DNA from: Anaerosolibacter sp.
GTDB lineage: Bacteria > Bacillota > Clostridia > Peptostreptococcales > Thermotaleaceae
Reading direction: 5' to 3'
DNA: 64,000 nt
Assembly (NCBI RefSeq): GCF_029240175.1
Contig: NZ_JARBTM010000016.1
Location: 124,001 to 188,000, forward strand
The first letter of the stretch is position 1. Each line of letters begins with the position of its first letter. This document shows, in pieces, positions 8,075 to 16,357 of this stretch. The position numbers and the translations under genes are program-made. Under the pieces are notes generated by a model. That model was not told the DNA's origin. It made no database searches and saw nothing but the letters and a program-made list of their open reading frames with translations.

Positions 8075-9970
8075 TTATTTCTTCTCAATTTTTTCAGCCA
8101 GTTCATTGAGATACATCCATCTTTCCATTTTCTCTTCCAACTGCATTTCTAGGTCTTCCTTTTCTGCAGATAACTGTTGTAGAAGCGTATACTCCGTAAC
8201 AGCATTGTTAAGCTTTTCTTCTATTTCTTGAATTTTTTCCTCAAGATTGGCAATGACATCGTCAATCTCCTCGTACTCTCGCTGCTCTTTAAAGGAAAAC
8301 TTTAATGGTTTCTCCTTTACCCTCTCTACTTTACTTACAGCATCCGCTTTCTTTGCCATTGTATCCTTTTCTGATGCTTCATGTTCTACCTCATAGGCAC
8401 TGCTTTCTTTATAATCGCTATAGTTACCCGTATACTGCTGGATCATTCCTTGACCTTTAAAAGCAAAAATCTTGTCTGCCATTTTATCTAAGAAATAGCG
8501 GTCATGGGAGACAGCGATCACCGCTCCTGAAAAATATTCCAGATAGTCCTCCAGAATGGTAAGGGTTTCAATATCCAAATCGTTGGTAGGTTCATCTAGC
8601 AGCAGTACATTAGGCGCTTCCATGAGGATTCTCAAGAGATGTAATCTTCTTCTTTCACCCCCGGAAAGCCTGCCAATGGGCGTCCACTGTAATCCAGGGG
8701 GAAACAAAAACCTTTCAAGCATTTGGGAGGCACTGATTCTTTCTCCATCCGCTGTCTTGACGTACTCTGCCCCTTCTCGAATATATTCAATGACCCGCAG
8801 GCTATCATCCATATGGGAGGTTTCTTGGGCGAACATACCGATCTTCACCGTTTCACCCACTTCAATCTTTCCTTGGTCTGGTTGAAGTATCCCTGCCAGT
8901 AGATTTATCAAGGTGGACTTGCCCCTTCCATTGGGACCTATAATACCTATTCGATCATTCCTTAAAACCGTATAACTAAAATCGCAGATCACTTCCTTGC
9001 CATCAAAGGCCTTAGAAATATGCTCTAACTCTATAACCTTTCTTCCTAACCGGCTGCTGGCCACAGATATCTCCAATTTCTCCTCGTCGAAATCTACGCC
9101 TGCCTCCTTTAGCTTTTCAAAACGCTCGATTCTCGCTTTTTGTTTTGTACTTCTAGCCCGGGCACCCCGTCTGATCCATGCCAGCTCATTTCGTAACAGG
9201 TTCTGCCGTTTCCTTTCTGTGGCAGCCTCTATATCCTCACGTTCTACCTTCTTCTCTAAGAAATTATTGTAATTCCCTTTATATACAAACAAATTGCCCT
9301 GATCTAACTCGATAATCTCATTGACAACCCGATCCAAAAAATATCGGTCATGGGTAATCATAAGAAGGGCCCCTTTTCTCTTATTCAGATACTGCTCCAG
9401 CCAATCAATGGTGTCATTATCCAAATGGTTCGTAGGTTCATCTAGAATCAGTAAGTCCGATGGGTTGATTAATGCTGCTGCCAAAGCAATACGCTTTCGC
9501 TGACCTCCTGATAGGGTTCCTACCTTCCCCTGAAAGTCCGTAATGCCCAGCTTTGTCAGCACTGTCTTGGCTTCGTTTTCGATACTCCAACCATTCATGG
9601 TATCCATATCATGGCTAAGCTTTATAATCATTTCATTGGGGGTGTCTGGATTCTGGATGGCTTCCTCATAGGCGCGAAGAACCTTCATCACCGCTGATTC
9701 CCCTTTAAATACCTGGGTAAGGACATTGGCTTCGGGATCGAAATAAGGGTTTTGGGACAAATATTCTATCACTACAGAACTTCCCTTCATCACCCGGCCA
9801 TCATCAGGCACTTCCATTCCAGCGATGATCTTTAACAGTGTACTTTTTCCCGTGCCATTGATACCTATGACGCCAATTCTATCTCCCTCATTAATGCCTA
9901 GATTGATATGATTCAATAGTGGTTTCTCACTATAGTTTTTCGAAATATTTTCTACGTTTAAAAGATTCAT
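8075..9970 (-). CDS. uup: ABC-F family ATPase, Uup type
   Basis: A 631-residue soluble protein with two ABC domains and no membrane segments. Domain 1 has GINGTGKST, LSGGQRKR and LILDEPTNHLD; domain 2 has GPNGRGKST, LSGGERRR and LLLDEPTNDLD. A lysine/glutamate-rich coiled coil occupies the last ~70 residues, as in Uup. ABC-F proteins act on the ribosome, or for Uup also on DNA structures, rather than as transporters. It is a separate gene with an AAGGAAAGGGAG ribosome site. A second, different ABC-F gene is at 58874-60523. Confidence 0.9.
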   Translation of the reverse strand: MNLLNVENISKNYSEKPLLNHINLGINEGDRIGVIGINGTGKSTLLKIIAGMEVPDDGRVMKGSSVVIEYLSQNPYFDPEANVLTQVFKGESAVMKVLRAYEEAIQNPDTPNEMIIKLSHDMDTMNGWSIENEAKTVLTKLGITDFQGKVGTLSGGQRKRIALAAALINPSDLLILDEPTNHLDNDTIDWLEQYLNKRKGALLMITHDRYFLDRVVNEIIELDQGNLFVYKGNYNNFLEKKVEREDIEAATERKRQNLLRNELAWIRRGARARSTKQKARIERFEKLKEAGVDFDEEKLEISVASSRLGRKVIELEHISKAFDGKEVICDFSYTVLRNDRIGIIGPNGRGKSTLINLLAGILQPDQGKIEVGETVKIGMFAQETSHMDDSLRVIEYIREGAEYVKTADGERISASQMLERFLFPPGLQWTPIGRLSGGERRRLHLLRILMEAPNVLLLDEPTNDLDIETLTILEDYLEYFSGAVIAVSHDRYFLDKMADKIFAFKGQGMIQQYTGNYSDYKESSAYEVEHEASEKDTMAKKADAVSKVERVKEKPLKFSFKEQREYEEIDDVIANLEEKIQEIEEKLNNAVTEYTLLQQLSAEKEDLEMQLEEKMERWMYLNELAEKIEKK

Positions 9971-10067
9971 GGTACTCCCTTTCCTTCTATGGGTTGATTT
10001 ACTTACTTATAACATACTGCAGTGAACAATGCAAACTTTTTCAGCCCCTGCCCTATGGAAGATATTG

Positions 10068-10844
10068 CTACAGGTATTTTTTAAGCCATATGATGGCTTC
10101 CTCCAACATTCCTGTGGTGATATAATGATCCAATCTAGGGATTTCCTGGAGCCTTAATTTCTCAGGTGCCTCCTTATATAAAGGGGATGCCTCTTGATAG
10201 AAAACTCGCTGACAGTCGATGGGCACCGATGAATCCGCATCGCCATGGAGCATCAAAATAGGCCTTCCCCTAAGGGCTTCCTTTTGCTGCGAAGGGTCAT
10301 ATTGGGCAAGCATCTCTAGGTGAGATGGATCTGCCGGCGGTATTTTCCCGCTCTGCCGAAATATCTCCTCTGCCTTTGCCCAGGCACAGGAACCATTAAA
10401 ATTTACCAAGCACTGTACCTGAGAATTATGAACAAATACACCCGATGCACTGAATCCCCCCATAGAGCTCCCCATGACCCCTATCCGCCGAGGATCTCCA
10501 TCATGATTTTCTACGATTTCCTGGATCAGCGTCCTGGATTCCTCTACATTCTGAAGCACAACTTTCCAAAAGTACACTTCCATCATTTTGGGATCATCAT
10601 ATTGTATAGGATTTCTCTCTCCATGATGCAGGGCATCAGGCAGAATCACTTGATATCCATAGGTTGCAAGGGAAACCCCTCTAAATTTTTGGTACTCTTT
10701 GTTGGAGCTCCAGCCATGATAAAATATCAACGTTGGAAGTTGGTCACGACTCCCTTTGGGTCGAATCTTCAGACAAGGTATTCCTCCAATGGCGACCCGC
10801 TCTATGGCAACAAGCTCGGTCTCAAATGAACACATCATTTCCAT
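10068..10844 (-). CDS. Alpha/beta hydrolase, esterase of the YitV/dienelactone-hydrolase-like type
   Basis: A 258-residue cytoplasmic alpha/beta hydrolase. IFYHGWSSNK is the oxyanion-hole region, GSSMGGF carries the nucleophilic serine at about residue 120, a late aspartate lies in LMLHGDADSSVP, and LDHYI supplies the catalytic histidine. The substrate cannot be read from sequence. GGGGAGG lies 6 bases before ATG 10844; the ATG two codons later is an alternative start. It follows the metallo-beta-lactamase-fold gene by 17 bases, so the two are probably one operon. Confidence 0.82.
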   Translation of the reverse strand: MEMMCSFETELVAIERVAIGGIPCLKIRPKGSRDQLPTLIFYHGWSSNKEYQKFRGVSLATYGYQVILPDALHHGERNPIQYDDPKMMEVYFWKVVLQNVEESRTLIQEIVENHDGDPRRIGVMGSSMGGFSASGVFVHNSQVQCLVNFNGSCAWAKAEEIFRQSGKIPPADPSHLEMLAQYDPSQQKEALRGRPILMLHGDADSSVPIDCQRVFYQEASPLYKEAPEKLRLQEIPRLDHYITTGMLEEAIIWLKKYL

Positions 10845-10861
10845 GGTCCTCCTCCCCTATG

Positions 10862-11830
10862 CTAGTATACGCAATAGTATAATATCCCATTTTCCTGGGT
10901 CTTTTCAGCTAAGCCGATGGCTGCTAGATGCTCTAAATGGGACATGGCTTCCCCTGCGGCAAACCATTTCTGAGGACCGGGAAAGTCTTCCCATGTATCA
11001 TATCTCAAATCCCAATGCATCCGTGATGCCGTATCTCGAACCGTCCTTCTCTCGCCCTTAATAATTCCCATGATCTCATCTAGGCGCTTCTTATGATGCT
11101 GTAAAAGCTCATCGATGCGCCGTTTTGGATCCCTTATGATATTGCGATGGGCTGTAAAAAGATAGTCAATATCGTATGCACGCACTTTCTTTAGACTGTT
11201 AAAATAAATCGATAGAATATCCTGATCAAATCCCCAAAATGCTATATTGGGCGTAATTCTATCTAGGATATGATCTCCACCGAAAAACAACTTGTGTTTT
11301 TTCTCATAAAGTCCTATCTGTCCAGGCGTATGTCCTGGAATATCTACTACTTCAAAGACATACCTTCCTATGTTTAGAATATCTCCTTCCCCCAGTGCAT
11401 TAAAATCGATGGGTTTCTTGGGGCAGTATTTATATCCTGGGTGTTCTTCAAAGGAGATACCATCTTGCCCTAGGCCAAATAGGACATTGTATTCTTCAAA
11501 CGTCTCCCAATATTCCTTCTTTGTCATCTCATTGATCATGTGGCCATCTATGGCACCAGCATATACCTTAACCCCTTCATGGTTTAATTCGGCAGCGAGA
11601 CCTGAATGGTCTGAATGCAAGTGAGTAATCAATAAGTCTGTTTTCTTTAAATCTATGCTCAGTTCTTGGATTCCTCCCATCAACGCATCTCTACAAGCCT
11701 CACTATTGAAGCCTGTATCGATGATTAGATTCCTGTCTTCCGAGATAACAACATAGCTGTTGACTGCTCTTAAGGGATTATTAGGCAGGGGAATCTCTAT
11801 TTGATAGATGTTAGGATATACTTGTATCAT
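10862..11830 (-). CDS. Metallo-beta-lactamase-fold hydrolase
   Basis: A 322-residue protein with the zinc-binding motif THLHSDHSG at about residue 75, a later GHTPGQIGL, and GGDHIL carrying further ligands, so the di-metal site looks intact. The C-terminal third (about 215-322) resembles the winged-helix-like tail found in some MBL-fold thioesterases. Substrate unknown; hydroxyacylglutathione hydrolase-like or thioesterase activity is possible. The start at 11830 is set by AAGGAG upstream; an earlier in-frame ATG has no such site. Upstream gene of the pair with the 10068-10844 esterase. Confidence 0.82.
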   Translation of the reverse strand: MIQVYPNIYQIEIPLPNNPLRAVNSYVVISEDRNLIIDTGFNSEACRDALMGGIQELSIDLKKTDLLITHLHSDHSGLAAELNHEGVKVYAGAIDGHMINEMTKKEYWETFEEYNVLFGLGQDGISFEEHPGYKYCPKKPIDFNALGEGDILNIGRYVFEVVDIPGHTPGQIGLYEKKHKLFFGGDHILDRITPNIAFWGFDQDILSIYFNSLKKVRAYDIDYLFTAHRNIIRDPKRRIDELLQHHKKRLDEIMGIIKGERRTVRDTASRMHWDLRYDTWEDFPGPQKWFAAGEAMSHLEHLAAIGLAEKTQENGILYYCVY

Positions 11831-12044
11831 TATGTATTCACCTTCTCCTTCGTTTTTATAAGCCATGAAAAATTCAAAATATTTTTCTACCATCCATGTA
11901 TAAGGTTCTGAAACCTGTCAATACTATCACTATCGAGAAATTGATGTCCCGGTATTTTAGTCCCCCTTTAATGCCGACCCATCCATCAAGTTCTCGATTT
12001 TTTATTTTTCTTATAATACTATTATAGCCCAATGATATAGAAAA

Positions 12045-12070
12045 GCCAGTCTATCCTAAAACAGACTGGC
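12045..12070 (-). terminator. Intrinsic terminator after the tetR gene
   Basis: GCCAGTCT (12045-12052) pairs with AGACTGGC (12063-12070), followed by TTTTCT on the minus strand, 16 bases after the TetR stop codon. Confidence 0.78.
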
Positions 12071-12085
12071 TCGTTCATGTCTTTT

Positions 12086-12694
12086 CTACTCTTTTGCCCT
12101 CAATCCATCACACATAAAATCAATTAGATAATTTAAATCTCCCTCATACTCCTGTACCTTTACTGCATTGGTGATCTCTGCCATATGGGTGAACAAATAC
12201 CCGATCAATCTCTGAACAAATTCTTTGGGTAAGTCCGTTCTCAGATCCCCTCTTGTATATGCTCGATCAATCAACAATTTCATAGGGTCATTCTCATGGA
12301 AATTATATTTTTTTAGGGCTTTTACATAAATTTCACTGCCCTTTTCCTTGGTAAAGCTTTCTGCAAAATCATTGATTTCTGGATTATTTCCTGCAAATTC
12401 AATCCCAAGCTTCGCTTGAAGTTTAAGAATTGTAAAGATATCCTGCTGAAAATCCTCTGGCTTCATAGCTTGACCAAGAAACCTCTTCTTCTCTTGGATC
12501 AAAAGCTCAATGAGATAAAAGTATAACTCTTCTTTGTTCTTAAAATGATAGTAAAAGGTACCTTTGCTAATCTGGGCTTCTTTTAGTATGTTGTTAAGGG
12601 AAGCACTTTCATAGCCTTTCTGGCTAAATTCCTTAATCGCTGCATCTATAAGGTACTGCCGTCTCTCAAAGCTTTTCTCTTTTTCCTGATCCAT
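12086..12694 (-). CDS. TetR-family transcriptional regulator
   Basis: A 202-residue repressor. The N-terminal helix-turn-helix is clear (ISKGTFYYHFKNKEELY at about 32-48); the remainder is a helical ligand pocket of unknown specificity. It lies 97 bases downstream of an alpha/beta hydrolase gene on the same strand and ends at a terminator, so the pair likely forms a two-gene operon. Twin dyads upstream of the hydrolase (13996-14025) are its probable operators. Confidence 0.88.
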   Translation of the reverse strand: MDQEKEKSFERRQYLIDAAIKEFSQKGYESASLNNILKEAQISKGTFYYHFKNKEELYFYLIELLIQEKKRFLGQAMKPEDFQQDIFTILKLQAKLGIEFAGNNPEINDFAESFTKEKGSEIYVKALKKYNFHENDPMKLLIDRAYTRGDLRTDLPKEFVQRLIGYLFTHMAEITNAVKVQEYEGDLNYLIDFMCDGLRAKE

Positions 12695-12791
12695 TGTTTT
12701 TCACCTCTACTGTCAATCATTTCATCCACTGCATCGAATTCTGATAGCTATCTATTCTTTTATCTCTAATTCTACATTCATTTTATCTAAA

Positions 12792-13925
12792 TTATAATTT
12801 CTCTTCAATCCATTTTGTCATTACATCCAGTGCCAAACCGAAGTTCCCCACCTGACAGTGATTTTGACCTTGCTCTTCCCTTGTAAATATCCGTTCTGTA
12901 ATAGATTTTGCACTTTTCAGGGCTTCTATCTGTTTATAATGCATTTTTAATGGAATGAAATGGTCTTCAGCACCTGTTAGAATCAATACATCCTGGTTTA
13001 CTAACTCCGAATGCAGATTTTTCTCATTCAGCTGAATCATTGCCATACTGGCATCAAAAGGGTTATCTTTTTTGGTAATATGCATCAAATTATAAATCCC
13101 CCATTTATTCTGGTCACTAGCCTTTGCTTTCACTTTTGCCATGTAATTCATCATTTTAGGAAACCGGAAGAATAGTTTTGCGAGCTTTGCTACCGGTTCT
13201 GGGGGAATCTGCATGTAATCAAATGCAATACTGGATGCAATGACCCGCTTGATCCTAGGTTCAAAGGCAGCTGCACGGAAACACAGCCATCCTCCCATGG
13301 AAATACCTATCCACGTGACTGACTTCAAATCAAAATAGTCTAGAATAGCCTTGGCAGGTTTTTCCCATTCATGGGTCAAAGGCAGGCCGTATTTTTTTAG
13401 GGCCCCACCCTGTCCTGGTCCTTCAAATAGGATTACTTCATACCCTAGGTCTGCAAAATAACAGGCCATGGAATAAAACTCTTCAATGAAGGAATCAAAT
13501 CCCCCGTGAATGACAATCGTATCTTTTGTCTGTTTGGTGTTGGAAGGAATTCTCATAGCAGGAAGATATCCTTTTTCATATGGGACAAATACCCTTTCTA
13601 TCTTATCTTCTGAAAATACTTGATGATAAAAAAGGTCTATGAACTTCTCGTACAGTAACTGCTTGTCAGGGTCTGATGGAGATACAAAAAATTCTGCCGC
13701 CCGATAATAGAATGCTCCATTCATCGTTCGCCCTTCTTCCAAGGCCTTCTCTGCCTGGCGAACCATCTCGCCTTTCCAATCTTCTATGGATTTTATTTTC
13801 TTTCCTGCCTCTATCATATCTTCAAACCTTGCATAGCCAAAGGAATACCACCGATTCAATTGAAAATCCATGATTTTTGTTGGATGAAACTTGTGATATC
13901 CTACAGGGAAATGAAACTTTGTCAT
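12792..13925 (-). CDS. Alpha/beta hydrolase, 377 residues
   Basis: A hydrolase with a ~130-residue N-terminal extension before the catalytic fold, as in family members that act on larger acyl substrates. IVIHGGFDS is the oxyanion region, GISMGGW carries the nucleophilic serine near residue 210, TGAEDHFIP the acid, and QNHCQ near the C-terminus the histidine. The start 13925 has AAGGAG 8 bases upstream; two earlier in-frame starts are too close to it. It has no signal peptide. Substrate not known; regulation by the downstream TetR gene is inferred. Confidence 0.82.
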   Translation of the reverse strand: MTKFHFPVGYHKFHPTKIMDFQLNRWYSFGYARFEDMIEAGKKIKSIEDWKGEMVRQAEKALEEGRTMNGAFYYRAAEFFVSPSDPDKQLLYEKFIDLFYHQVFSEDKIERVFVPYEKGYLPAMRIPSNTKQTKDTIVIHGGFDSFIEEFYSMACYFADLGYEVILFEGPGQGGALKKYGLPLTHEWEKPAKAILDYFDLKSVTWIGISMGGWLCFRAAAFEPRIKRVIASSIAFDYMQIPPEPVAKLAKLFFRFPKMMNYMAKVKAKASDQNKWGIYNLMHITKKDNPFDASMAMIQLNEKNLHSELVNQDVLILTGAEDHFIPLKMHYKQIEALKSAKSITERIFTREEQGQNHCQVGNFGLALDVMTKWIEEKL

Positions 13926-13995
13926 TTTCATCACTCCTTATCTATTCCAATAGGTTCTTGATGGGAATGTAGTAACAATAAAAGATCATTTTCTA

Positions 13996-14025
13996 TAGAC
14001 CATTCAGTCTAGACCAATAAGTCTA
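13996..14025. promoter_or_regulatory. Twin 16-bp dyads, probable TetR operator
   Basis: TAGACCATTCAGTCTA (13996-14011) and TAGACCAATAAGTCTA (14010-14025) overlap by two bases. Each has perfect TAGAC/GTCTA half-sites around a 6-base centre. They lie about 70 bases upstream of the hydrolase gene that precedes tetR, the expected place for an autoregulatory operator. Confidence 0.65.
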
Positions 14026-14189
14026 TTATATATATTTCCCCAATCCTTGTCAATAAACACTCCATTTGTCTAAATCATATTCAAAAGACAAAAATAAAAA
14101 GGCGATTATTATAATCACCTTATGAGCTAATTCTCGTTAGCTTGTATAGTTACCCATTATATCTCTTCGTAACAAATAAAAGATACGAC

Positions 14190-14340
14190 AGAAGATCGAG
14201 ATCAAGATTGAGATCGAGTAAAGACGGTAGGGGCGCGGGTTTCCCCGCCCGAAGACCCAAGAGATCAGCAGAACAAGGGCAGGATGACCCTGGTCTACGG
14301 GTTTCAATCTCGATCTTGATCTGCGGCATTTATGCCGCAT
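14190..14340. repeat. Interspersed fold-back repeat, copy A
   Basis: The copy has a left arm of degenerate hexamers of the form GATCGA/GATCAA/GATTGA (14194-14218), a GC-rich 32-base core at 14227-14258 identical to 29015-29046, a right arm (14305-14322) that is the near-complement of the left, and a terminal hairpin TGCGGCAT/ATGCCGCA (14322-14339). Translations of this stretch are repeat artefacts and no gene is called. The spacer between the hydrolase and hom genes (13926-14390) holds only this repeat and the TetR operator. Confidence 0.75.
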
Positions 14341-14390
14341 TGTCCTACATACACGTAATACTTCTTTTGCTACATTCTATTAGACATCGA

Positions 14391-15422
14391 TCAAAATTTC
14401 CTAATCAGCCTCATCAAATCACTGAATAATCCATAGCCTGTTTGTTCAATCTCAGGGTCGTGTTCAATGACGGTCAGTTCACCCATTAAATCCGTTTGAA
14501 TAGACAGTATAGATGAGGTTCCTGTTACGCTGGCAAAAACATGATCATTGGAGATCTCCATGGGTTTCACCATACCTATAACTTTCCCGTCATCCACCAT
14601 TCCCTGGCAGATCAGCTTGATCACTTTTCCTGCCTGCTGGGCCTTCAGTATATCCTCATAGGTGACATCCTCTATACCTTTTCTTTGTATTTCCCTTGGT
14701 GTGATATTTGCGTCCATCAGTACATTCAGTAGTGCTGCAGTTTTCGCAGCTGCATCCCATCCTTCTATATCCATAGAAGGGTCTGCCTCCACAAAACCTC
14801 TTCTTTTCCCTTCATTCATAGCATCTTCAAAGCTTTTCTCATGCGCCATTTCCTCTAGAACAAAATTGGTGGTGGTGTTCAGGATTCCTTTTATTCCCAT
14901 AACCTTGCACATGGGCAGGGTTTCATCCACTAGATTGAACACAGGGGTGCCATCCATGACCGTCGTCTCGTGAAAGAAGTAGACCTGCTGCTTTTCTGCC
15001 ATGGTTTTTAATTGGTGATATGCCCATGCAATAGGGCCCTTATTGGCAGTGATGACATGTTTTTTTCTGCCAAAGGCTGTATGGATATGATCGATGGCCG
15101 GTTGTCCTGTAAAGATATTTAAGGGCGAAATTTCGATGAGTACATCATAATCTACTTTCTCAATGATTTCTAAGGTAGTCCATTCCCGATAAGCTTCCCA
15201 CGTCTTATCGAAGCATCCTTGACATTCCAAGTCCTTAAGGGTCTTTTTTAAATCGATACCATTTTCGTCCACCAGATTTCCCCTGGTTGCAGTAGTAATA
15301 GCTACCGTCTTCAGCTTCCAACCCATGGTTTTATCTAATGCTTCCTGCTTATCTAAAATGATTTTTGCCAAGGCTTTCCCTGCATTCCCAAAGCCTACCA
15401 TCGCAATTCTTATTGTTTTCAT
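14391..15422 (-). CDS. hom: Homoserine dehydrogenase family protein (no ACT domain)
   Basis: A 343-residue NAD(P)-dependent dehydrogenase. GFGNAGKA near the N-terminus is the dinucleotide-binding loop; TANKGPIAWAY, MDGTPVFNL and GILNTTTNF are the substrate-domain motifs of homoserine dehydrogenase. Most bacterial enzymes are ~430 residues with a C-terminal ACT domain; this one is the short form and should lack ACT-mediated threonine feedback. GGAGGGA before ATG 15422 sets the start. No lysC, thrC or thrB is adjacent, so a role outside threonine synthesis cannot be excluded. Confidence 0.82.
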   Translation of the reverse strand: MKTIRIAMVGFGNAGKALAKIILDKQEALDKTMGWKLKTVAITTATRGNLVDENGIDLKKTLKDLECQGCFDKTWEAYREWTTLEIIEKVDYDVLIEISPLNIFTGQPAIDHIHTAFGRKKHVITANKGPIAWAYHQLKTMAEKQQVYFFHETTVMDGTPVFNLVDETLPMCKVMGIKGILNTTTNFVLEEMAHEKSFEDAMNEGKRRGFVEADPSMDIEGWDAAAKTAALLNVLMDANITPREIQRKGIEDVTYEDILKAQQAGKVIKLICQGMVDDGKVIGMVKPMEISNDHVFASVTGTSSILSIQTDLMGELTVIEHDPEIEQTGYGLFSDLMRLIRKF

Positions 15423-15623
15423 TTCTGTTCCCTCCTCACCAAAGATATACATACTAACTTCTATACATGCTAAATGTTTCCTGCTGTCTAACGATTTTCC
15501 TTTTCTGTAAAACTTCTAAGACTTTCACTCTTATCCATCTAAGATCGTTGGAAAACTTTACATCTATGACCTCTTATTGTATGCTAAAATATAGATAGCC
15601 TACAAAAAACAAATTTCGACATG

Positions 15624-15632
15624 TGTTATAAT
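15624..15632 (+). promoter_or_regulatory. Extended -10 promoter for relQ
   Basis: TGTTATAAT is an extended -10 (TG-N-TATAAT) on the plus strand. No good -35 is visible. The start would lie near 15640, 50 bases before the relQ ATG. Confidence 0.55.
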
Positions 15633-15689
15633 GAAAGTAGTTCATATAATACATACGCTCATATTTACAAAAACAGGAGTGATTTTGTC

Positions 15690-16316
15690 ATGGAAGCCAT
15701 GAAAATACCTAGGGATGTAGCTGAATGGAAAAATCTAATACTTATTTATAAATTTGCCCTTAAAGAAATCGATACCAAGTTAAATATTTTGAATGAAGAA
15801 TTTCAGTTTATTCATGCCCATAACCCTATTGAGCATATCAAATCCAGAGTGAAAACAACGGACAGCATCATCAGCAAATTAAAACGTAAGGGCCATGGTG
15901 TCACCATTGAGGATGCAAAGGAACATATTCATGATATTGCTGGAGTTCGGATCATTTGTTCTTTTACATCGGATATCTATACCATCTATGACTTGATTAA
16001 GAACCAGAGTGATGTGAAAATTGTGGAGGTAAAGGATTATATCAAAAATCCTAAGCCCAATGGCTATCAAAGTCTCCATCTCATCGTTGAGATTCCTATC
16101 TTTCTTTCTGACCGAGCCGAACCAGTGAAGGTGGAAATACAAATCCGTACCATTGCCATGGATTTCTGGGCAAGTTTGGAGCATAAAATCTTCTACAAGT
16201 TTAATAAAGCTGTTCCAGAAGGTATCACTGACCAACTGAAAGAATGTGCCGATGTTGTTTCTAACCTAGATCATCGAATGCTTTCTATTCGAAACGTCAT
16301 CGCCCAATATAAATAG
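15690..16316 (+). CDS. relQ: Small alarmone (p)ppGpp synthetase, RelQ/YjbM type
   Basis: A 208-residue protein made up of a single synthetase domain, lacking the hydrolase and TGS/ACT domains of long Rel proteins. It makes (p)ppGpp from ATP and GTP or GDP. Motifs: DIAGVRIICSF, KPNGYQSLHL and EIQIRTIAMDFWASLEHK with the catalytic glutamate. AGGAG 10 bases before ATG 15690 sets the start; an upstream in-frame ATG at 15621 overlaps the promoter. It is one of only three plus-strand genes and converges on the ABC exporter operon, sharing a terminator with it. Confidence 0.93.
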   Translation: MEAMKIPRDVAEWKNLILIYKFALKEIDTKLNILNEEFQFIHAHNPIEHIKSRVKTTDSIISKLKRKGHGVTIEDAKEHIHDIAGVRIICSFTSDIYTIYDLIKNQSDVKIVEVKDYIKNPKPNGYQSLHLIVEIPIFLSDRAEPVKVEIQIRTIAMDFWASLEHKIFYKFNKAVPEGITDQLKECADVVSNLDHRMLSIRNVIAQYK

Positions 16317-16339
16317 ACCATGAAGATTCATGGTCTATT
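16312..16339. terminator. Bidirectional terminator between relQ and the ABC exporter
   Basis: AATAGACCATGA and TCATGGTCTATT form a perfect 12-bp stem with a 4-base loop between converging genes. The left arm overlaps the relQ stop codon. Confidence 0.75.
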
Positions 16340-16357
16340 TATATTGAAATCCTTATA

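Noticed and set aside
14137-14429. Small open frames on both strands (arginine/serine-rich)
   Set aside because: They lie in fold-back repeat copy A; the codon pattern comes from the GATCGA-type hexamers and GC-rich core.
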